From NCBI RefSeq assembly GCF_008974325.1, contig NZ_BKCG01000005.1, forward strand, positions 62,001-126,000: DNA of 64,000 nt, read 5' to 3'. Shown one piece after another: positions 15,646 to 24,593 of this stretch (positions within the stretch are counted from its first letter, which is position 1; each line of letters starts with the position of its first letter). This stretch comes from Patiriisocius marinus. Its GTDB lineage: Bacteria > Bacteroidota > Bacteroidia > Flavobacteriales > Flavobacteriaceae. A program made the position numbers and the translations under genes. Below the pieces are notes generated by a model, which worked only from the letters and a program-made list of their open reading frames with translations, was not told the DNA's origin and ran no database searches.

Positions 15646-15939
15646 TTGGGAATTATTGAAAACATAAATAAGGTTTTTGACCATCGCATCCGTTTAGGGA
15701 TTATGTCCATATTAATGGTAAATGATGAAGCAGACTTTAATCGTTTAAAAGAATTACTCGATGTTACAGATGGTAACCTTGCGAGCCATATTAAAGCGCT
15801 TGAAAAAGAAGCTTATATATTAGTTGAAAAACAGTTTATAGGTAGAAAACCAAACACACGCTATAGCAGTACAGCTTTAGGTAAAAAGGAATTCAAAAAA
15901 CATATTGAAGCTCTTGAAACTTTACTGCGCAAAAAATAG
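15646..15939 (+). CDS. winged-helix transcriptional regulator
   Basis: 97 residues. The TTG start at 15646 is chosen because the family's N-terminus (IIENINKVFDHRIRLGIMSILMVND) would be lost from the next ATG. A winged helix-turn-helix spans residues 14-90: FNRLKELLDVTDGNLASHIKALEKEAYI is the recognition region, and KPNTRYSSTALGKKEF is the wing. This is the 'winged helix DNA-binding' relative of MarR/ArsR regulators without metal ligands. It is cotranscribed with the membrane protein before it. It probably binds the two TACTTTG-N5-CAAAGTA repeats, thereby controlling itself and the CreD operon. Confidence 0.9.
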   Translation: MGIIENINKVFDHRIRLGIMSILMVNDEADFNRLKELLDVTDGNLASHIKALEKEAYILVEKQFIGRKPNTRYSSTALGKKEFKKHIEALETLLRKK

Positions 15940-16117
15940 ATTCTGAAATTTAGAAATAACGAATACTTAAAAATAATCAACGCATACTACTTTATTAAAA
16001 CCAGTAACTAAAGTTCCTTATAAATGCCTATGATCTAATACTACATTTGAACTGCGGAAATACTAAAGATTTAAAACAATCGCACAGTATTTACAACACG
16101 TAGTTAATACTAACATC

Positions 16118-16146
16118 CGCTCTACCCTATTGAGCGTATTTTTTTA
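16118..16146 (+). terminator. terminator of the regulator operon
   Basis: CGCTC and GAGCG pair around a nine-base loop and are followed by TATTTTTTT. It separates the regulator operon from the operon starting at 16179. A 180-base non-coding stretch precedes it. Confidence 0.6.
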
Positions 16147-16153
16147 ATTATTC

Positions 16154-16171
16154 ACTTTGTAATTCAAAGTA
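16154..16171 (+). promoter_or_regulatory. operator-like inverted repeat ACTTTG-N5-CAAAGTA (site 2)
   Basis: Identical core and spacer (TAATT) to 15008-15026, again ending seven bases before an ATG. This ties the CreD operon to the regulator gene at 15646. Confidence 0.65.
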
Positions 16172-16178
16172 CTTTAAG

Positions 16179-16688
16179 ATGAAGCATCGAAAAAAATTTA
16201 TCACTTGGTTATTTAAATGGACAATGGTTGTGTACTGTAAGTTCAAGAAAAAGGAAGCGTGGAACATTTCTACAGCAGCGTTGCTTGAAATGAAAAAACA
16301 TACGTTTGGCTATAAACTAGGAGCTCTACTCCATAAAAATGGTTTTGAGTTGATCCCAAAGGTTGAACGCCATGATGCATATCATTTACTTACTGGTTTT
16401 GGGACCACCGTTGAAGAAGAAATAGCATTACAATATTGTTGCTACGGTAATGGAAAACGAACACCTTACTTATACGGCGTGTTACTTATAGGCACACTAA
16501 TTCTGCCAGAATACTTCCCCTTTTATATGAAAGCTTATCGCTATGGTAAAAATGCAAACGATTTTCATCATTTCGATTTTAAGCAAATCTTAAAACTAGA
16601 TTTTAAAAGTTTTCAAGACACCATTTTCACAAGCTCAGCGCAATTAAAAATGGATTATCACCAAAGAAAAAAACACATCGCAATATGA
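16179..16688 (+). CDS. COQ4-like protein
   Basis: 169 residues. The motif HDAYH (residues 65-69), followed 12 residues later by Glu 81, fits the HDxxHx11E zinc-site signature of COQ4, a ubiquinone-biosynthesis scaffold. KPxxx-type helices around it (TFGYKLGALLHKNGFELIPKVERHDAYHLLTGFG) also fit. Flavobacteriaceae make menaquinone, not ubiquinone, so a COQ4 role cannot be assumed here. Members next to CreD-type genes are found in Bacteroidota. The gene overlaps the next by four bases (ATGA). It is first in the operon that carries operator site 2. Confidence 0.75.
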   Translation: MKHRKKFITWLFKWTMVVYCKFKKKEAWNISTAALLEMKKHTFGYKLGALLHKNGFELIPKVERHDAYHLLTGFGTTVEEEIALQYCCYGNGKRTPYLYGVLLIGTLILPEYFPFYMKAYRYGKNANDFHHFDFKQILKLDFKSFQDTIFTSSAQLKMDYHQRKKHIAI

Positions 16689-16972
16689 AAACAATTAAAA
16701 TTTCAGCAGGAATAGCTCTCACTTTCTTTGTAATTGGCTCATTACTATTTCTACTACAGTTAGTCTTGACAGACAGAAGTACAGTACCCGTAATTGGTTT
16801 TTATTACGTTTTTACAGCAGTTATTATTAACTCCATTGTAGTACTCACTTTGATAGGTAAACTATTTATAGACCAAAACTACACCGAAACATTAAAATCT
16901 ATAGCGATCATTTTAGCAAACGTACCTGTTGCAATTGCATACACATACATCGTTTTTGAATACACATTTTAA
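16685..16972 (+). CDS. small three-helix membrane protein
   Basis: 95 residues with three hydrophobic segments (about residues 6-26, 36-58 and 68-92). It overlaps the COQ4-like gene by four bases and sits 21 bases before creD, so translation is probably coupled within the operon. No family is recognised. Confidence 0.75.
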   Translation: MKTIKISAGIALTFFVIGSLLFLLQLVLTDRSTVPVIGFYYVFTAVIINSIVVLTLIGKLFIDQNYTETLKSIAIILANVPVAIAYTYIVFEYTF

Positions 16973-16993
16973 CTAATTATAAAACAACTTATT

Positions 16994-18334
16994 ATGGAAG
17001 AGAGAAAAGGAAAATTTGGATACTGGTTACGCAACTCTATATCAGCTAGAATGATTGTTGTAGGATTTTTATTAGTGGTTTTATTAATTCCGCTAGAGTT
17101 TGTAAAAAGTCTTATTTATGAACGATCATCAAGGCAGGTTGAAGTAGTTAGGGAAATCAATAATAAATGGGGAAATGAGGTGATTATTTCTGGACCTATT
17201 TTAAAAATTCCATATAAAACCATAGAGAAAACGGAACACTTTAATTCCGATACTAAAAAATATGAAACTAGAACTGAAACTATCACAAACATCGCTTATA
17301 TTTTTCCGGATGATTTAAATGTGGAGGCAGATGTAAACACGCTAGAACGAAATAGAGCCATTTATAAATCGGTAGTATTTACTGCAGACATGAATGTTTC
17401 TGGAACATTTCCGAAGATAGATTTATCAGAAAAAGATATCCCGCTAAGCGATATTTTATGGGAGAAAGCCACTGTAGTTATTCAAACTACAAACATAAAA
17501 GGTATACGGAGCAATATGGAAGTGCAATTAAATGATTCAGCTTTAGCGTTAAACCCAAAGTTTACAAAGGATTATTTAAACACGATTCAAAGTCAAGTAA
17601 TTCCTGAATTTGAAACTAAAGCAAAACAGGCGATGCCATTTTCATTCACCATAAAAGTGAACGGAAGCGAGCGTTTGCAGTTTATACCTATAGGAAAAGA
17701 ATCTAAAGTTTCTATGACATCTAACTGGCACTCGCCTAGTTTTAACGGTAACTTTTTACCAATTGAAGATTCTAAAACGATTACTAAAGAGGGCTTTAAT
17801 GCAGACTGGGAAGTGTACCAAATAAACAGACAGTTTGAGCAAGTGTTCTATAATACTTTGCCAAATTTAACTCATTTTGCTTTTGGTGCAGATTTAATAA
17901 TCCCTGTGGACGAGTATCAAAAAAGTGAACGCACGGCAAAATATGGTTTTCTAGTAATTGGGCTTACGTTTCTAGTCTTTTTAATGATTCAAATAGGGAG
18001 CAAAATATACATTCATCCATTTCAATATGTATTAATAGGTCTCGCGTTAGTATTATTTTACACGCTGTTAATTTCTATAAGTGAGCATAGTTCGTTTTTA
18101 AAAGCCTATTTAATCTCGGCAAGTGCTGTGATGTTATTAATAACCGTGTACAGTAAAATTGTATTTAAAGAAATGAAGTTCCCAATACTTATTGCATTTT
18201 CACTGTCTTCTTTATATGGATTTATCTATGTAATTATTCAGCTTGAAAATTATGCGCTACTTGTAGGAAGTGTGGGATTATTTGTAATTCTCGCTATTAT
18301 CATGTTTGCTAGCCGAAAACTAGATTGGAAATAG
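16994..18334 (+). CDS. creD: CreD-family inner membrane protein
   Basis: 446 residues, the usual CreD length. One N-terminal helix (MIVVGFLLVVLLIPLEFV) is followed by a long periplasmic domain (about residues 40-310) with EVVREINNKWGNEVIISGPILKIPY. Then come five or six C-terminal helices: FLVIGLTFLVFLMIQIGS, FQYVLIGLALVLFYTLLISISEH, YLISASAVMLLITVYSKI and so on. In enterobacteria CreD belongs to the CreBC regulon and affects envelope properties and colicin tolerance. Here a winged-helix protein probably replaces CreBC. Confidence 0.93.
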   Translation: MEERKGKFGYWLRNSISARMIVVGFLLVVLLIPLEFVKSLIYERSSRQVEVVREINNKWGNEVIISGPILKIPYKTIEKTEHFNSDTKKYETRTETITNIAYIFPDDLNVEADVNTLERNRAIYKSVVFTADMNVSGTFPKIDLSEKDIPLSDILWEKATVVIQTTNIKGIRSNMEVQLNDSALALNPKFTKDYLNTIQSQVIPEFETKAKQAMPFSFTIKVNGSERLQFIPIGKESKVSMTSNWHSPSFNGNFLPIEDSKTITKEGFNADWEVYQINRQFEQVFYNTLPNLTHFAFGADLIIPVDEYQKSERTAKYGFLVIGLTFLVFLMIQIGSKIYIHPFQYVLIGLALVLFYTLLISISEHSSFLKAYLISASAVMLLITVYSKIVFKEMKFPILIAFSLSSLYGFIYVIIQLENYALLVGSVGLFVILAIIMFASRKLDWK

Positions 18335-18358
18335 TAAACAATTAACAATTGAACATCT

Positions 18359-18390
18359 AGCTGAAACTTTCAGTTTTGAAATTTTCGGCT
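18359..18390 (+). terminator. hairpin after creD
   Basis: AGCTGAAACTTTCA pairs with TGAAATTTTCGGCT at 12 of 14 positions around GTTT. No T-run follows, so it could be a weak or factor-dependent terminator or an mRNA-stabilising structure. Confidence 0.45.
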
Positions 18391-18415
18391 ATATGTTTAG
18401 AAACTACTATAATGT

Positions 18416-18778
18416 ATGAAAAAATATAGCACCATATTTATATTAATCCTTGTTACAGAAATAGCTATTGCCGTATTTCACTTTCATAAGTGGATACGAT
18501 ATTATGTAGGCGATTTACTGATAATACCACTACTCTATTGCTTAGTTAGAATGATAACCAAACTCTCTAAAATGAAAGCGGCACTACTTGTACTGACTAT
18601 CGCAATAGCTTCGGAAATATCACAATATTATAAGCTTAATGAATACTTAAATATTACTAACAGAGTATTGCTTTTGTTTATAGGAAACAGCTATGACATC
18701 ATCGATATTCTAGCATACATTTTAGGGATACTTCCTATTATATTAATTGAAAAACACAGATCAAATGAAACATATTAA
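18416..18778 (+). CDS. DUF2809 membrane protein
   Basis: 120 residues with four hydrophobic segments. The pattern HKWIRYYVGDLLIIPLLYCLVR near the start and YDIIDILAYILGILPIILIE at the end are typical of DUF2809. Function is unknown. It overlaps the DUF1361 gene by 14 bases, suggesting an operon. Confidence 0.85.
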   Translation: MKKYSTIFILILVTEIAIAVFHFHKWIRYYVGDLLIIPLLYCLVRMITKLSKMKAALLVLTIAIASEISQYYKLNEYLNITNRVLLLFIGNSYDIIDILAYILGILPIILIEKHRSNETY

Positions 18779-19430
18779 AGCATACGTATTTCAGAATTTT
18801 GAAACCTTAGCCATTTTATCAATTGCAACTATTAGCAGTATTGCATTATTAGGGCTTCGTTTAAAAATAACCCAATCATTTTTTCTAATATTCTTGGTTT
18901 GGAATTTATTTTTAGCCGCAGTACCTTATATAGTTTCATCCTATTTAGAATCAAAAAATGACATTAATACATTTACACTAGTTGCCGGAAGTAGTATGTG
19001 GTTACTATTTTTACCAAACGCACCATATATACTTACCGATTTAATACATTTAACTAATCAATCCTCCGTTTCAATTGTGATTGATGGGATAATTATCAGT
19101 GCCTTTGCATTAAGCGGACTCTTATTCTACTTATACTCAGTTAGACAAATGATGAAAATTTTTGAAAGGAAGTTTTCTAAGAAAATCGTTCGTGTTATAA
19201 AATTTATGATTCCATTTCTATCAGGTTACGGAATTTACTTAGGAAGATTTGAACGGTGGAACAGTTGGAATATCGCTCAAAACCCGTTAGGCTTATTAAA
19301 TAACGTATTAACTAGTTTTATAGACGAATCTAAAATTGGGCTAGTAATTACAACTACGGTATTTATAGGGAGCATCTTATTGATTACTAATTACTTGTTT
19401 ATTCGCTACATTAGCAAACAAACAATTTGA
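18765..19430 (+). CDS. DUF1361 membrane protein
   Basis: About 221 residues from the ATG at 18765; an in-frame TTG at 18747 exists but lies deeper in the upstream gene. It has about seven transmembrane segments. DUF1361 landmarks include LFLVWNLFLAAVPYIVS, LLFLPNAPYILTDLIHL and LSGYGIYLGRFERWNSWNI. Function is unknown. Cotranscribed with DUF2809. Confidence 0.88.
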   Translation: MKHIKAYVFQNFETLAILSIATISSIALLGLRLKITQSFFLIFLVWNLFLAAVPYIVSSYLESKNDINTFTLVAGSSMWLLFLPNAPYILTDLIHLTNQSSVSIVIDGIIISAFALSGLLFYLYSVRQMMKIFERKFSKKIVRVIKFMIPFLSGYGIYLGRFERWNSWNIAQNPLGLLNNVLTSFIDESKIGLVITTTVFIGSILLITNYLFIRYISKQTI

Positions 19431-19514
19431 AAGAATTGTACTACAACTAAACAAGATAATTACACTTTAACGTTTTTATACGCATTTTAACGCGCTATAT
19501 GAAATAAAATTATA

Positions 19515-19522
19515 TATATTTG
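19515..19522 (+). promoter_or_regulatory. candidate -7 promoter element TATATTTG
   Basis: Exact TAnnTTTG match 17 bases before the TTG start of the hybrid kinase. No clear -33 element. Confidence 0.4.
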
Positions 19523-19539
19523 ATTTTAAATAAAATGGT

Positions 19540-21750
19540 TTGAGGCACCTAATTCTTATTTATATATCTGTATTCACTTGTTTTGGGCTTATCGCTCAGG
19601 AGAGGAAAACTGTTGCTGTTGATTCTGTTAACATTAAGAGAATCGATAGTTTAATGCAAATAGTTCAAACTGAGTTTTTCAAAAATAACTATGACAAAAC
19701 GATACAAGAAGGTGAATTAGCGATTAGATTATCAGACAGTTCTGGTTATTTAAAACAATATAAATTTATTTCTAGTTATTTAGGAAGTTCTTATTTAGAA
19801 ATTGATGATTCTATTAGAGCTAAAAAAATATTCAATAATTCAATTGAATATGCCTTAAAAAGAAATGATACAGCTTGGAGATTAGCCGCTGAAATAGATC
19901 TAGCAAATTACCACGCACTAAAATCAGACACAACTTCTCAAAGAAAAGCCATTAAGCTTTATGAAGATATACTCCCGATTGCTGAAATATTAAACACCAA
20001 AAATAAATTATTAGTTCTGAATTCAAATATTGCTGAGATGTATTTGAAATTAAATGAACCAGATAATGCAGAAAAGTTTATTATAGAATCAGCAAAATAT
20101 TTTAATGAAGAAACGTTTATTGGCTTTAAAGGAAGTTATTCTTTAAACAAAGGTAACTACGAATTTCAAAAAGGAAATAATGAAGAATCTATAAAAAACT
20201 TGAATGAAAGTATTAGAATTTTTTCGAATTTAAATCATTTAGATGGAAAAATTCAATCATATAAAACCCTTGTTAAAATTTATGCTAAACAAGGAAAATA
20301 CAAGGCAGCTTTTAAAAATCAACAAATTTTAGATGATTTAGAAAAAGAAAAATTTGAGGTTGACAAAATTGAAGCTGTACAAACCGTTTCAACAAGATTT
20401 AAGGTTGTGGAAATGCAAAAAAAGATTGAAGAAGCTAATCTACTAACTGAAATAAAAGAAAAACAAGCAAAGCAAGAAACTACTTTCTTTTGGATTAAAA
20501 TAGCTTCTGGAATTCTTTTAATCTTTTCAACAATTCTCTTCTTTTCTTATTTAAACAGAAAAAAACTAGTTGTAAGTCTTAGAGCAAAGAACAAACAATA
20601 TCTAGAAGAGAAAGAACGTAGTGAAGAATTAATGAAAGCTAAAAGTATACTCTACTCTAATATCACTCATGAACTAAGAACCCCAATGTATGGTATTATT
20701 GGGATTTCGAATATGCTTTCTGAAAATAAACTTTTTAAAAGCGAGCGAGAACACCTAAAATCACTAAAATTCTCTGCTGATTACTTATTGTCGCTTGTAA
20801 ATAATATTTTACATTTTAATAAATTAGAAAGTGACGAACCAGATGACATAAAAATTTCAAATTTTGATATCCGAAATTTGGTATACAACACGGTAGAATC
20901 ATCTAAATTTTTGAGTGAAGACCATCCTAACAAATACATTGTAACTATTGATCACTCAATACCTAATATTATTTCGGGTGATGAGATGAAAATTTCTCAA
21001 ATTCTCATAAACCTACTCGGGAATGCATCTAAGTTTACAAATGATGGAGTAATAGAAATTAATCTTGAAGAAATAGCTAGTACTAAAAACAATATTGAAA
21101 TTGCTTTTACGATAAAAGATACAGGAATAGGGATAGATGAGAAAACTCTCAAAACTATTTATAATAAATATGCACAAACTGGAACTGGGCAAAATTTTAT
21201 GGGGACAGGTTTAGGACTACCTATAGTAAAAAAATTAATTGAGCAACAGGGTGGACAATTAGCTTTAAATAGTGAATTGAGAAAAGGAACAATTGTTACT
21301 TTTAGTTTGAACTACGGAATAGCAGAAACAAAAGTACTCGACGAAATTTCACCAGAGGGTATTAAAACTATATTAAGTGAATTAAATATTCTAATAGTTG
21401 ATGACAATAAAATCAATCAATTAATAACAAGAAAATTTGTTGAACGTCATGGCGCAAAAGGCAACACCGTTGGAAGTGGACAAGAAGCCATTGAACTAGC
21501 TAAAAACAATAAATATGATGTGATACTAATGGACATCAATATGCCAGAAATGAATGGGTTTGAAGCCACTGAGATAATTAGATCATTTGATAATGAAATA
21601 CCTATTATAGCGTTAACCGCTGTAGATAAAGAAAAGGTAGTAGGAGCACATTCTTTTAATTTAATGAATGGGATAATAATTAAGCCATATTCAAATGAAC
21701 AATTTTTAAATACGTTATTAGCTAACATTACTATTTCACGAGCTAGTTAA
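19540..21750 (+). CDS. hybrid sensor histidine kinase with TPR sensor region
   Basis: 736 residues from a TTG start; the nearby ATG is out of frame and hits a stop. A signal peptide (to about residue 20) leads into a periplasmic helical TPR-like region (about residues 35-300). A coiled-coil and one membrane helix (about 316-338) follow. HisKA has the phospho-acceptor His 377 in SNITHELRTPM. The ATPase domain has INLLGNASKF, DTGIGID and GTGLGLPIV. The C-terminal receiver domain has the acidic pair at 621-622, phospho-acceptor Asp 665 in LMDINMPEMNG, and KPYS. There is no DNA-binding output domain, so a separate regulator or a phosphorelay partner is expected. No partner gene is adjacent. Confidence 0.93.
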   Translation: MRHLILIYISVFTCFGLIAQERKTVAVDSVNIKRIDSLMQIVQTEFFKNNYDKTIQEGELAIRLSDSSGYLKQYKFISSYLGSSYLEIDDSIRAKKIFNNSIEYALKRNDTAWRLAAEIDLANYHALKSDTTSQRKAIKLYEDILPIAEILNTKNKLLVLNSNIAEMYLKLNEPDNAEKFIIESAKYFNEETFIGFKGSYSLNKGNYEFQKGNNEESIKNLNESIRIFSNLNHLDGKIQSYKTLVKIYAKQGKYKAAFKNQQILDDLEKEKFEVDKIEAVQTVSTRFKVVEMQKKIEEANLLTEIKEKQAKQETTFFWIKIASGILLIFSTILFFSYLNRKKLVVSLRAKNKQYLEEKERSEELMKAKSILYSNITHELRTPMYGIIGISNMLSENKLFKSEREHLKSLKFSADYLLSLVNNILHFNKLESDEPDDIKISNFDIRNLVYNTVESSKFLSEDHPNKYIVTIDHSIPNIISGDEMKISQILINLLGNASKFTNDGVIEINLEEIASTKNNIEIAFTIKDTGIGIDEKTLKTIYNKYAQTGTGQNFMGTGLGLPIVKKLIEQQGGQLALNSELRKGTIVTFSLNYGIAETKVLDEISPEGIKTILSELNILIVDDNKINQLITRKFVERHGAKGNTVGSGQEAIELAKNNKYDVILMDINMPEMNGFEATEIIRSFDNEIPIIALTAVDKEKVVGAHSFNLMNGIIIKPYSNEQFLNTLLANITISRAS

Positions 21751-22156
21751 TACCAATTTACTTACAAGTTTAGATTGTATTAATATAAATTTCACTTACT
21801 TAAGTACACTTAGTATTTAATTAAAATTGAAAATCACCCCAAATTTCTATTCGTTTAAATAAACTAAATATAGTGTGTTTGCATATTTGTTTATTTTGGA
21901 AACACGATAGCTCTACAATTGATCTCTCTCACTTTAATTATCTATAAAGCAATTATAAAAGTTCTATAGATCTGAATCATAAACAACATTTAAAACTTAC
22001 GAATCTTGCTACTTGAAATCTGCAACATAGCTTTCGCATAGCTTTAAAGTTAGTTTAATATAAGCTACTTGAGAAATATTAGAGTCAATGAAACAATGAG
22101 TTGTCTGTACTACCAAAACCTCTATTACAGTAGTTTTCCTAAAGTTTGAGTTATAA
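21751..22156. other. AT-rich intergenic region, no gene seen
   Basis: About 400 bases after the hybrid kinase. I see no credible coding frame, RNA or repeat. Confidence 0.4.
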
Positions 22157-22190
22157 AAAAGCACCTACAATATATATTGTAGGTGCTTTT
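22157..22190. terminator. bidirectional terminator
   Basis: A fully self-complementary 34-base sequence with arms AAAAGCACCTACAAT. It ends the minus-strand gene at 22209 and could also stop readthrough from the kinase gene. Confidence 0.75.
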
Positions 22191-22208
22191 AATTATTTAT
22201 AATATAGT

Positions 22209-22823
22209 CTAATGTTTACTCATCACTATCCATTTTTCCAATATTCCATCATACATCAACTTAATCATTTCATATTGCTTGATAGTAATATCAGAACCAC
22301 CACCTAATATAAATTGATTTCTTGTGATAGAGCCATTATCTTGGTTTTTGATTTTCACTTCACCACTAACGCTGTATAATGACAATGTATACCCATGAGC
22401 ATCCATTGGGCTCGTGAAGGCTGACATATCAATACCTGTTAACTCAACATCACCAAGTAATACCGTAAGACGTACAATAGCTTTACCATCTCCAGTGGCG
22501 CCAGGCCATATAATTCCAGCAAGGTTATCTAATAAAGTAATCCCTATCAATGAAACTTGGTTTACACCAGCTTTTCTATCAGAATATTTAACCTTATCAC
22601 CCTCAATATAGATGTTCTCATCCATATCAAGTTCTAATATTACTCCTTGCTCATCTACTCCTAAAAGTCTAACGGCTTGACCGTGATCCATTGATCTTTT
22701 TTGTATTCTAACTGAACCATTAACATCTAAAGTAGCTTGGGGATCTGAAGTATTGATTCCAACCTGAGCATTAATTTGTAATCCAATAAAAAATAACAAT
22801 CCTAAAGTAATTTTGTTTTTCAT
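22209..22823 (-). CDS. secreted protein, tail-fibre-like N-terminus
   Basis: 204 residues. The signal peptide (MKNKITLGLLFFIGLQINAQ) is followed by VGINTSDPQATLDVNGSVRI, a start shared by many Bacteroidota secreted proteins that resemble phage tail-fibre repeats. The remaining 150 residues are beta-rich with no domain I can name, and there is no C-terminal sorting domain. Single gene with its own terminator. Confidence 0.75.
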   Translation of the reverse strand: MKNKITLGLLFFIGLQINAQVGINTSDPQATLDVNGSVRIQKRSMDHGQAVRLLGVDEQGVILELDMDENIYIEGDKVKYSDRKAGVNQVSLIGITLLDNLAGIIWPGATGDGKAIVRLTVLLGDVELTGIDMSAFTSPMDAHGYTLSLYSVSGEVKIKNQDNGSITRNQFILGGGSDITIKQYEMIKLMYDGILEKWIVMSKH

Positions 22824-23241
22824 AACTTGCGGGTTAAAGACAAAACTACAAGTTTTATCTAGTTACTTAATACTAAATGTAAGAATTTTAAGTTAACAGC
22901 AAGCCTTTACAGCACAAAAACAGTGTTTTATTCGATGAAATACACAGTCATATGAGCTTTTTCTAAACTTCCTCTAAAGTTTATGTTTCTTTTTTAAAAA
23001 ATACTTGGTCAAGTATATTATAAGAAACGAGAAACCCAAAAGATTTCTCGTTTCTACAAATTATATTAATTGGCTATAAAATTGCTAAATATTTTATTAA
23101 CTATTACCAGTAGCAACAGGCCAGATAATTCTATCTCAGGTAAACAGACTGCTATCTGCAGATCCAAAAATTAAAGTTAAAAAGACATTAAATAATGTCA
23201 TCTTAATAAATAAGCTTAATTGTAATGGTTCGCTAAAAAAA
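22824..23241. other. intergenic region with hairpins, no gene supported
   Basis: About 420 bases. Bases 23001-23016 form ATACTTG-GT-CAAGTAT. Bases 23024-23055 form a hairpin AGAAACGAGAAA / TTTCTCGTTTCT that could end the minus-strand dehydrogenase transcript. An open stretch of about 55 codons without a start (from 23094) might be a gene remnant, but I do not support it as a gene. Confidence 0.4.
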
Positions 23242-24453
23242 TTACTTACCTACAACGTAATCACTTAAGTATTTAAACCTCTCTGTTAGTTTTCCTGATG
23301 AATCGGTAATCTTAGCTCTTTTCAAAATTCCATTTTCATCGTTATTAAAAAATGCCGGAATTACATATTCAAGAAACATTTCACCAAAGCCTTCACTAGC
23401 ATCTTTAGGCAATTCACAAGGTAAATTATCTACAGCCATCATAGTAATACAACCTGACGCATCCATGGTAACTTCTGTTTCGGTTTGTGGATCATATCCA
23501 TAAAAAGGATCAGCAATCGTAGAAGGTTTAATTGTTGCTGCAACAGGTCCATCTATATCACAAGATATATCCGCAATTAGATTAATTCTGAAATTTTCTA
23601 GTTTTGCATCATCTCTTGTAAATAAATAAGGTGCATTATTTCCGTAAAAATGACCTGCAATAAAAAAGTCTGTTTCAGATGCATATGGCATAAAATTACT
23701 TTCATACGGTGTTGGATCCTTATAAAAAGCATATTTATCACCAACTTTACCATCCTTACGCCTATTATATTCCATTACATCTGCCATACAGTAAACAGGC
23801 TCTGTAAATTGTGATGTGAGATATAATGCATCACTAACTTGCTTAATGTTCAAATGATCTAAAATTTCCTTAGCTCCTTTTGCGACTTTTCCAGTTCCAG
23901 TTAATAATATTTTAATAGCTGGAAGTTTGATTTTATCTAACTCAGCTTTAACTGCATTAAGATCTGTCAAATGTTCTACTTTAGGAAGTTCAAATAAACC
24001 ATCTCTAATACCAAGAGCTCTAAATCCATTATAAGCTCCAACTAAACCCGCATATCTTCCAAAACCAATTAATCGAGCACCACTTTGCTTTACAATTGTT
24101 TCGTGATCGAACATTTCAATATTACGATCAAGCATTGCTACCAATAACTTTCTGTTATAAGGTTGTTTTTTTATAGTATGTGAAAAATAGAAATACTTTT
24201 TATTAGGTATTAATGCTTCCACTGGTACTTCCTTTACCCCTAACATTACATCGGCCTCAGACACATCATCCAAAACCTTAAATCCAGCTTCGGCATAAGC
24301 AGTATCTGGAAAAACTCTAATATCGCTTGATTCTACAATAAAATGTGCTTCTGGAAATTGCAATGCAGCTTCTTTTAACTTTTCAGGAGAAAAAACAACA
24401 CGTCTGTCAGGTGGATTTTTACGTTCTTTAAGGATGGCAAATGTAATTGGCAT
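23242..24453 (-). CDS. alanine/saccharopine dehydrogenase-like NAD(P)-dependent oxidoreductase
   Basis: 403 residues, cytoplasmic. The N-terminal domain begins ITFAILKERKNPPDRRVVFSP, the alanine dehydrogenase/transhydrogenase N-terminal pattern. It includes FSHTIKKQPYNRKLL and GFGRYAGLVGAYNG, which match lysine-forming saccharopine dehydrogenase (LYS1-like) proteins. The nucleotide-binding part includes LLTGTGKVAKGAKEIL (a variant of GxGxxG). Bacteroidota make lysine through diaminopimelate, so the substrate is uncertain. Divergent from tmRNA. Confidence 0.8.
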   Translation of the reverse strand: MPITFAILKERKNPPDRRVVFSPEKLKEAALQFPEAHFIVESSDIRVFPDTAYAEAGFKVLDDVSEADVMLGVKEVPVEALIPNKKYFYFSHTIKKQPYNRKLLVAMLDRNIEMFDHETIVKQSGARLIGFGRYAGLVGAYNGFRALGIRDGLFELPKVEHLTDLNAVKAELDKIKLPAIKILLTGTGKVAKGAKEILDHLNIKQVSDALYLTSQFTEPVYCMADVMEYNRRKDGKVGDKYAFYKDPTPYESNFMPYASETDFFIAGHFYGNNAPYLFTRDDAKLENFRINLIADISCDIDGPVAATIKPSTIADPFYGYDPQTETEVTMDASGCITMMAVDNLPCELPKDASEGFGEMFLEYVIPAFFNNDENGILKRAKITDSSGKLTERFKYLSDYVVGK

Positions 24454-24484
24454 TTGGTATAGATTTTGTGTTTGTATTGTGACT

Positions 24485-24492
24485 CAAAGATA
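24485..24492 (-). promoter_or_regulatory. -7 promoter element TATCTTTG (minus) of the dehydrogenase
   Basis: Reads TATCTTTG on the minus strand, 32 bases before the ATG at 24453. It lies 12 bases from the identical plus-strand element of tmRNA. Confidence 0.5.
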
Positions 24493-24504
24493 GTTGATTT
24501 CTGT

Positions 24505-24512
24505 TATCTTTG
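24505..24512 (+). promoter_or_regulatory. -7 promoter element TATCTTTG (plus) of tmRNA
   Basis: Exact TAnnTTTG match about 80 bases ahead of the mature tmRNA 5' end, implying a processed 5' leader. Confidence 0.5.
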
Positions 24513-24593
24513 CCATCTTAAATTAAGCCCAGTGTTTAATTGATTGGTGTATTTCAAACTCCATTTTCAATTAATAGCTGACAACTTAATTAT

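Noticed and set aside
23094-23266. Open stretch of about 55 codons on the plus strand reading like the C-terminal part of a protein
   Set aside because: It has no start codon, follows an in-frame stop, and runs into the end of the dehydrogenase gene. It may be a remnant, but the evidence is too thin to list as a gene.
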